Assembly: GCA_003489505.1 (NCBI GenBank)
Contig: DNMA01000207.1
Coordinates: 1 to 10,171 of the forward strand
Direction: 5' to 3'
DNA: 10,171 bases
Source: Legionellales bacterium
GTDB lineage: Bacteria > Pseudomonadota > Gammaproteobacteria > Legionellales > Legionellaceae
Position 1 is the first letter of the stretch; every line of letters begins with the position of its first letter. The translations under genes were made by a program, and so were the position numbers. Positions 6,805 through 10,171 of this stretch are shown here, one piece after another. The notes under the pieces are model-generated. The model saw only the letters and a program-made list of their open reading frames with translations, had not been told where the DNA came from and searched no databases.

Positions 6805-6813
6805 TTATCCACA
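6805..6813 (+). promoter_or_regulatory. DnaA box B2
   Basis: Exact TTATCCACA, same orientation as the other three perfect boxes, 127 bp after B1 and about 75 bp before the possible leader peptide of the pil operon. Confidence 0.7.
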
Positions 6814-6888
6814 GATAAAAATTAAATTCTTTTGTGCTAAATTTGCTTGTTTTGAGTATTGTTTTGAAGCTTGCGAAGGGGAGATATT

Positions 6889-6918
6889 TTGAGTAAGATA
6901 GCCCTCAAGGAAATATAA
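6889..6918 (+). CDS. Possible 9-residue leader peptide of the pil operon
   Basis: TTG at 6889 follows an AAGGGGAG Shine-Dalgarno (6876-6883), the strongest ribosome site before the pil genes, and reads MSKIALKEI then TAA (6916-6918). The pilM ATG at 6933 lies 14 nt later and lacks a well-placed Shine-Dalgarno of its own, so ribosomes may load here and reinitiate on pilM. The start context ATTTTGAGTA is identical to that of the glycosyltransferase start (5173-5182). It could also be a relic of another gene start or chance. Confidence 0.3.
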   Translation: MSKIALKEI

Positions 6919-6932
6919 GCAAGTCTTCAGTC

Positions 6933-7436
6933 ATGCCCAAAAGGATTTTTGTTGGAGTGGATTACTCCGATTCCTATTTTTATCTTGTTGGTTTAAATTC
7001 TTTATTTGAATTCATTTTTTTTAAATCTTTTTCTGTTGATGAACTGTCATCAATGCATCAGTTTATGAAAGATTTAAGAAGTGCCCATTTTACTTACCGT
7101 GTTCCATTTTTTTCTTGTTTTTTCAAAAGGTTTTCTTATTCCAAATATTTTAGCATTCAATCTATTGAGCCCCTTACAGCGATATCTACTTATCAACATG
7201 CAATTTTTTATCTTGGATTTTCTAAAAATACTCATGATTATGAAGTGGCCTATTTGTCTGAATTTGATTATCAGGAACAAATGCAATTACTGGGTGCTTG
7301 TGCCGACTTTATTGATTTGGTAGAAATTGATAGTTTTGCGCTTCAACTGATGCAAAGCCAAGGGCTTCACTTAGAGGATTCTCCTTGGGGGCTTGCAAAA
7401 GCCTTGGCCATTCGAGGTTTTTATGCAGATGTTTAA
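6933..7436 (+). CDS. pilM: Short, divergent PilM-like protein of the type IV pilus alignment complex
   Basis: First gene of a five-gene pil cluster. PilM is a cytoplasmic actin-like protein that binds the N-terminus of PilN and links the pilus alignment complex to the cytoplasmic motors. This product has 167 residues, against about 350 for PilM and about 260 for the HofM/ComA forms. What remains fits the two ends of the family: an actin-like first strand VGVDYSDSYF (7-16) and a C-terminal part with LVEIDSFAL (129-137) and GLAKALAIRGF (153-163), resembling the end of PilM. The middle subdomains and ATP-binding glycines are not recognisable, so nucleotide binding is doubtful. The frame is uninterrupted, so it looks reduced, not frameshifted. 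ATG 6933 is the only reasonable start. The identity rests largely on position before pilN-pilQ. Confidence 0.6.
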   Translation: MPKRIFVGVDYSDSYFYLVGLNSLFEFIFFKSFSVDELSSMHQFMKDLRSAHFTYRVPFFSCFFKRFSYSKYFSIQSIEPLTAISTYQHAIFYLGFSKNTHDYEVAYLSEFDYQEQMQLLGACADFIDLVEIDSFALQLMQSQGLHLEDSPWGLAKALAIRGFYADV

Positions 7437-7824
7437 TTTTTTAAAAACCTCTACAAAAAAAACACCTAGCCTGTTTTGGTTATTGATGATGCTTTTATGG
7501 TTGATGATTATCAAAAATATATATAGCTATTTTCTTCTTTTAAACCCAACAAAACCTAATTTACTCAAAATACCAAGCCCTAATTTTCGGATGTTTGAAG
7601 TCATCCATGCGATAGCGAGTGTTAAATTTAAAAGCTGTCTGATTAAAAAAATTGAAATTTATCCGCATGAAATTTTGATAACGGGTAAAGGCTTTCATGA
7701 AAAAGTGATTACGCTTTTAAGCAAAGATTTTCAAAAGATTCAAGGAACTCATCATATTGAGGTGAAACAATGGGATTATATCAAAGAAGGAAGATGGCGA
7801 TTTATTGTTGGTGTCGAATATTAG
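7423..7824 (+). CDS. pilN: PilN-like inner-membrane pilus alignment protein
   Basis: PilN is a bitopic inner-membrane protein whose cytoplasmic N-terminus binds PilM and whose periplasmic ferredoxin-like domain pairs with PilO. This 133-residue version (usually about 180-200) has a short basic N-terminus, one membrane span at about 16-40, and a periplasmic part with IKKIEIYPHEILITGKG (74-90), the strand-turn-strand seen in PilN. The coiled-coil stretch after the membrane is almost absent. ATG 7423 follows GAGG (7414-7417) by 5 nt and ATG 7429 follows it by 11; both overlap the end of pilM (stop 7434-7436), which implies translational coupling. The usual INLLPWR N-terminal motif that docks into PilM is not visible, in line with the reduced PilM. 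Confidence 0.65.
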   Translation: MQMFNFLKTSTKKTPSLFWLLMMLLWLMIIKNIYSYFLLLNPTKPNLLKIPSPNFRMFEVIHAIASVKFKSCLIKKIEIYPHEILITGKGFHEKVITLLSKDFQKIQGTHHIEVKQWDYIKEGRWRFIVGVEY

Positions 7825-8165
7825 TTATTTTAAGCCTTTCTTTATCTATGGCTTCTTATTCTAATTATTTATTAAAAACTCAAATCAATCTTTTGAATTC
7901 TTCATCAGCCAAAGTCACCCCAACACTTAAGCCCCATCTCACTATGGATGAATGGCTGCAATTATCTCAAAAATACAGACTTCATTTGCTTCGTTTAAGA
8001 CCAAAAGCCATCGGTGGTTTTGATATCTGGATTCAGGGGCAGTATCTCGATTTGCTCAATTGTCTTGATAATCTTGCTCAAGATTATCCTGACATCCAGT
8101 GGCAAAAGATATTGATAGAAAATAAAGATTCATTATTAACAATGCAATTGGAGGCTGGTGGATGA
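7770..8165 (+). CDS. pilO: PilO-like inner-membrane pilus alignment protein
   Basis: PilO forms a periplasmic heterodimer with PilN and contacts PilP. This one has 131 residues (usually about 200): basic N-terminus, membrane span at about 10-30, a short linker, and a ferredoxin-like C-terminal segment in which GGFDIWIQGQYLDLLNCLDNL (82-102 region) matches the family's strand, glycine and helix pattern. ATG 7770 has a very good GAGGTGA Shine-Dalgarno (7759-7765). This places the first 55 nt inside the end of pilN in another frame, an unusually long overlap. An internal ATG at 7794 has AAGGA only 2 nt away, so it is less likely. Identity rests on topology, motif pattern and gene order. Confidence 0.65.
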   Translation: MGLYQRRKMAIYCWCRILVILSLSLSMASYSNYLLKTQINLLNSSSAKVTPTLKPHLTMDEWLQLSQKYRLHLLRLRPKAIGGFDIWIQGQYLDLLNCLDNLAQDYPDIQWQKILIENKDSLLTMQLEAGG

Positions 8166-8470
8166 TAAAAAGGATATTAATTTTACAAATGTTTATCGCT
8201 GTAGTTTGTGCGCAATCCAGTGATCCATTTACAAAGCCTTCTAAAAAAATGCTTTTTAATCAACGCTACATTTATCTGGGTTATCTAGAGTTTCAAAAGA
8301 AAAAATGGGCTTTGATAAAGCCTGTATCCAAAGATATAGAACGAATTGGTCTTGGAAAAGTTGCAGGCCTTGGGTTAGTGAAATTGATTACACAGTCAAA
8401 AGTTTGTATTGAAAAAAGCCAACATCAGTATTGTTTATTTAAATCATCACAAGCAGGAGTGTGGAAATGA
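8162..8470 (+). CDS. pilP: PilP-like periplasmic pilus assembly protein
   Basis: PilP links the inner-membrane PilN/PilO pair to the secretin PilQ. The 102-residue product (usually 170-180) has a hydrophobic signal at 4-17, the conserved DPF at 21-23, then the beta-rich PilP core: YLGYLEF (38-44), WALI (49-52) and GLGKVAGLGLVKLI (63-76), parallel to the VG.L / WAL / G..G...G.V pattern of PilP and HofP. Most PilP proteins are lipoproteins, but here the residues before C16 (AVV) do not make a standard lipobox, and cleavage by signal peptidase I after A17 is at least as likely. The start overlaps the pilO stop as ATGA (8162-8165), with GGAGG at 8150-8154. The disordered N-terminal linker of PilP is nearly missing. 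Confidence 0.7.
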   Translation: MIKRILILQMFIAVVCAQSSDPFTKPSKKMLFNQRYIYLGYLEFQKKKWALIKPVSKDIERIGLGKVAGLGLVKLITQSKVCIEKSQHQYCLFKSSQAGVWK

Positions 8471-9648
8471 GGTGGCTTTTATTGATATTTTGCTTTCAGG
8501 TTTATGCAAAAGATTGGACGATTCATCTTCAACAGGTTCCACTGCGTTATTTTCTTCAAACTTTAGCCGATGTTCATGGCGAAAATATTGTAATTAGTCA
8601 AAATGTGCAGGGTAAATTAGATTTACATTTAGAAGGTGTGAGCTGGATACAGATTTGGGAATTTATACAAAAAACCCAGCATTTAAGTTTACAATCCTCT
8701 GAGGGAATTCTTTGGGTTGATAAATCTTACAGTATGCTTCCTTTGGATAAAAATAAAGTCAGTCCACCGCCATTAGAGCATGTTTGGCTGGTGCTCAAGC
8801 ACACTCAAGCTAAAAAAGTGGGGGGATTGCTTCAAGATAAGGTCAACGGCCTTTTAAGTCCTTTTGGAAAAGTATTAATTGATGAATCAAGTAATAGTTT
8901 ATGGATTTCAGACATGAAAGAATCTATTGAAGCGGCTAAAACCTACATTGCCCAAGTAGATAAACCGTCTCAACAAATTGAAATTCAAGCAAGAATTGTG
9001 AGCATGAATAAAAATCAAGCCAAAGATTTAGGGGTGCGTTTGGGTTTAAAAACACCAAATAATTTAGATAAACCCTCACAAATCGATTTGCCAGCGGTAC
9101 CTATTGATGCCAATCCCATTTCTTATGCGATGGTGATAGCCCAATGGGGGCAAAAGTATATTGATTTTGAATTATCCGCGCTGGAGGGATTAGGAAAAGC
9201 CCAAATTATTTCTAGCCCTCGGCTGATTACTTCCAATCAAGAGGAGTCTTCTATTTCCTCCGGTGAGGATATTCCTTATCAAGAAACTTCACTTAATGGG
9301 GCAACCTCGGTGGCCTTTAAAAAAGCCTTACTCAAGTTGAAAGTGAAACCACATTTGTTTGATCATCAAAAGATGTTGCTTGATATCGAAATCAATCAAG
9401 ATGCAGATTCAGGTAGAAGGGTACAAGGTGTTCCCATCATTGATACCAAAGCGATTCATACCAAAGTGATGGTAAAAAGTGGCGAGACTATTGTATTAGG
9501 CGGTATAGCTAAAAGGGATGTCCATCAACAAAAAGTAGGTTTACCGATTTTAAAAGATATCCCCTTTATGGGATATCTTTTTTCTAGAAAACAATATCGT
9601 CATGTAGATGAAATATTAATTCTTTTTATTACACCTACAATATTTTAG
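8467..9648 (+). CDS. pilQ: PilQ/HofQ-type outer-membrane secretin
   Basis: Secretin forming the multimeric outer-membrane channel for a type IV pilus or DNA-uptake pseudopilus. 393 residues: signal peptide 1-14 with a VYA cleavage site, N0/STN domain about 17-85 (VPLRYFLQTLADVHGENIV), N1 domain about 103-165, then the secretin C-domain from 170 to the end with IEIQARIV, IISSPRLIT (247-255), TIVLGGI (341-347), LPILKDIPFMGYLF (359-372) and the final ILILFITP. The length matches HofQ/ComE (about 410-445), not Pseudomonas PilQ (about 700), because the peptidoglycan-binding AMIN domains are missing. ATG 8467 overlaps the pilP stop as ATGA and has AGGAG (8455-8459) 7 nt upstream; the GTG at 8461 is too close to that site. 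Its 3' end overlaps the convergent small gene by 4 bp. All secretin hallmarks are intact. Confidence 0.93.
   Translation: MRWLLLIFCFQVYAKDWTIHLQQVPLRYFLQTLADVHGENIVISQNVQGKLDLHLEGVSWIQIWEFIQKTQHLSLQSSEGILWVDKSYSMLPLDKNKVSPPPLEHVWLVLKHTQAKKVGGLLQDKVNGLLSPFGKVLIDESSNSLWISDMKESIEAAKTYIAQVDKPSQQIEIQARIVSMNKNQAKDLGVRLGLKTPNNLDKPSQIDLPAVPIDANPISYAMVIAQWGQKYIDFELSALEGLGKAQIISSPRLITSNQEESSISSGEDIPYQETSLNGATSVAFKKALLKLKVKPHLFDHQKMLLDIEINQDADSGRRVQGVPIIDTKAIHTKVMVKSGETIVLGGIAKRDVHQQKVGLPILKDIPFMGYLFSRKQYRHVDEILILFITPTIF
9552..9583. terminator. Terminator-like hairpin inside the end of pilQ
   Basis: Arms AAAAGATATCCC (9552-9563) and GGGATATCTTTT (9570-9581) pair perfectly over 12 bp around a 6-nt loop. 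A run of six T follows on the plus strand (9578-9583), and four U end the stem on the minus-strand RNA. It lies about 65 bp before the pilQ stop. On the minus strand it is about 60 nt past the stop of the small secreted protein gene, which has no other room for a terminator. Translation of pilQ would mask it on the plus strand, so its more likely role is ending the minus-strand transcript. It also encodes the conserved LKDIPFMGYLF motif, so part of it is protein-constrained. Confidence 0.45.
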
Positions 9649-9845
9649 AGTGCGATACCTGGGTATTTTTTAGCACACCATTCTTTTGGCGGAGTTTTAC
9701 ATTTTCCTAGGTGTTTTTGACACCATGATTTAGAATTTGATTCACATAATGCTCTTTTAAGACTTACTTTGTTATTATTAAAAGTAGCATAAGACAAAGA
9801 GGGAATTAGTAAAATTAAGAAAAAAATTTTCATGTAATTTTTCAT
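9645..9845 (-). CDS. Tiny secreted protein with two Cys-Trp repeats
   Basis: 66 residues from ATG 9845, which has AAGGA (9856-9852) 7 nt upstream; a TTG at 9863 is in frame but has no such site. Residues 1-20 form a clear signal peptide (hydrophobic 7-16, cleavage after SYA), leaving a basic mature protein of about 46 residues. It contains two copies of a unit with period 15: C34-x4-K-x-W-C42-x-K and C49-x4-K-x-W-C57-x-K. The four evenly spaced cysteines suggest two disulfides in the periplasm or outside the cell. I do not recognise a family. The gene converges on pilQ with a 4-bp overlap, is transcribed alone, and has doubled TATACT boxes upstream. The functional guess is open: toxin-like, inhibitor-like or envelope protein. 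Confidence 0.75.
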   Translation of the reverse strand: MKNYMKIFFLILLIPSLSYATFNNNKVSLKRALCESNSKSWCQKHLGKCKTPPKEWCAKKYPGIAL

Positions 9846-9877
9846 GATGATATCCTTATTCAAATAATTACATATTC

Positions 9878-9911
9878 AGTATAGTATAAAAAATAACCTA
9901 ACTGAAGGAAA
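9878..9911 (-). promoter_or_regulatory. Possible promoter of the small secreted protein gene
   Basis: The minus strand has two overlapping TATACT hexamers (9888-9883 and 9883-9878), each one base off the -10 consensus. The -35 candidates at 17-bp spacing are weak: TTTCCT (9911-9906) and TTCAGT (9906-9901). The second -10 would give a leader of about 25 nt before ATG 9845, which suits the Shine-Dalgarno. Confidence 0.4.
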
Positions 9912-9945
9912 TATACTGGATAATTGAAAAACCGAAAATTAAACC

Positions 9946-9974
9946 TTGGAAACAAACTAATTCATTAGTATAAT
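9946..9974 (+). promoter_or_regulatory. Strong sigma70-type promoter of aroK
   Basis: TTGGAA (9946-9951), 17-bp spacer, then a perfect TATAAT (9969-9974). This is the best promoter in the window. Transcription should start near 9981, giving a leader of about 155 nt before aroK. Confidence 0.75.
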
Positions 9975-9980
9975 GTTGTC

Positions 9981-10136
9981 TGCTATAGTGTCTATAGTCC
10001 CCGTAATGAATACGGAATTAAAAATAGAGTTAAAGTCGAACACATCGAATGTTGATGACACATTAGATCATTCCCTAATCATGTGTATGCAGGTCGTGCC
10101 ATGACTTAAAGGTCATATTCGAGGAAAGTGATAAAC
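9981..10136 (+). promoter_or_regulatory. Structured 5' leader of aroK
   Basis: Four hairpins are visible in the predicted leader. Stem 1: CTATAG / CTATAG (9983-9988, 9992-9997), right at the expected 5' end. Stem 2: CCGTA / TACGG (10001-10005, 10011-10015). Stem 3: ACACA+TTAG paired with CTAA+TGTGT (10058-10066 and 10075-10086, 3-nt bulge). Stem 4: ATGAC / GTCAT (10101-10105, 10112-10116), ending 4 nt before the GAGGA Shine-Dalgarno (10121-10125). The region is less AT-rich than its surroundings. I do not recognise a known riboswitch, and a small RNA made from this promoter is the alternative. A weak 32-codon frame (10006-10104) lies inside it without a ribosome site. Confidence 0.45.
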
Positions 10137-10171
10137 ATGAGTATTGTAAAGTTCAGAAATATTTTTCTCAT
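10137..10171 (+). CDS. aroK: Shikimate kinase, N-terminal fragment cut by window edge
   Basis: Only 11 codons are visible: MSIVKFRNIFL. RNIFL is the first strand of AroK, just before its P-loop (E. coli AroK begins MAEKRNIFLVGPMGAGKST), and aroK is the usual gene after pilQ/hofQ. AroK phosphorylates shikimate with ATP in aromatic amino acid biosynthesis, in the cytoplasm. ATG 10137 has GAGGA 11 nt upstream; an in-frame GTG at 10128 is too close to that site. The call rests on five residues plus gene order; the P-loop itself lies beyond the window. Confidence 0.72.
   Translation, partial: MSIVKFRNIFL

Larger units (their letters stand above)
6664..6813 (+). repeat. Module B: DnaA box pair - IHF site - DnaA box
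   Basis: Second copy of the element described at 4790-4944, same orientation, 1.87 kb further on. Here the first DnaA box is part of an 11-bp inverted repeat (6676-6686 and 6692-6702, spacer 5, one mismatch), which creates a second, opposite-facing near-box TTACCCACA (complement of 6692-6700). Landmarks are at +65 (IHF) and +127 (last DnaA box) from the first box. Confidence 0.65.
6658..6888. other. Intergenic region between glycosyltransferase and pil operon
   Basis: AT-rich spacer holding module B (6664-6813) and, right of it, the presumed promoter area for pilM-pilQ. I find only weak promoter-like pairs here (for example TTGTGC at 6832-6837 with TATTGT at 6857-6862, spacer 19), too poor to call. 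No U-tailed terminator hairpin is visible after the glycosyltransferase stop; the inverted pair of DnaA boxes at 6676-6702 is the only strong hairpin. Confidence 0.6.

Noticed and set aside
4790..6813. Classic transposon or insertion sequence around the glycosyltransferase
   Set aside because: No transposase or integrase, no terminal inverted repeats and no short target-site duplication; the flanking repeats are same-orientation, diverged, and built of regulatory sites.
10006..10104. 32-codon ATG frame in the aroK leader
   Set aside because: No Shine-Dalgarno, its start codon is in the loop of a hairpin, and it overlaps other stems; left only as a remark in the leader entry.
1..10171. CRISPR array, tRNA or rRNA genes
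   Set aside because: I saw no regularly spaced identical repeats, no tRNA cloverleaf with the TTCGA arm, and no rRNA-like sequence on either strand.

Overview
The window is AT-rich (by eye about one third G+C) and looks like the chromosome of a gammaproteobacterium. The best evidence is the order mrcA (PBP1A) - pilM/N/O/P/Q - aroK, a classic gammaproteobacterial neighbourhood (compare mrcA-hofMNOPQ-aroK in E. coli and ponA-pilMNOPQ-aroK in other genera). Low G+C and very short Pil proteins suggest a compact host-associated or Legionellales-like lineage, but I cannot name the genus.

Layout. (1) 1-1170, +: C-terminal part of a thiamine-diphosphate enzyme of the acetolactate synthase / 2-oxo acid decarboxylase superfamily, cut by the left window edge. 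(2) 1162-3555, -: PBP1A (mrcA), tail-to-tail with (1); a perfect 34-bp palindrome covers both stop codons. (3) 3665-4660, -: Mrp/ApbC Fe-S carrier ATPase, with an 18-bp-stem hairpin between it and mrcA. (4) 4661-5056: long intergenic region with two perfect DnaA boxes around an IHF-consensus site. (5) 5057-5173, +: possible 38-residue protein, then 5176-6657, +: a multi-membrane-span GT-C glycosyltransferase. (6) 6658-6932: a second region with the same DnaA box - IHF site - DnaA box plan and almost the same spacing. (7) 6933-9648, +: five overlapping genes pilM, pilN, pilO, pilP and pilQ, all unusually short. (8) 9645-9845, -: a tiny secreted protein built of two Cys-Trp repeats. (9) 9946-10171, +: a strong sigma70-type promoter, a structured leader of about 155 nt, and the first codons of aroK (shikimate kinase).

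How the parts relate. The pil genes encode the inner-membrane alignment complex and outer-membrane secretin of a type IV pilus or DNA-uptake machine. mrcA makes the peptidoglycan this machine must cross, and aroK starts the next, separately promoted unit (shikimate pathway). The mrp and glycosyltransferase genes separate mrcA from pilM, which are usually direct divergent neighbours. The glycosyltransferase gene sits between two related DnaA/IHF modules, and this is the most unusual structure in the window. It resembles the parts of oriC, datA or DARS loci and may be a duplicated DnaA-binding regulatory or replication element.
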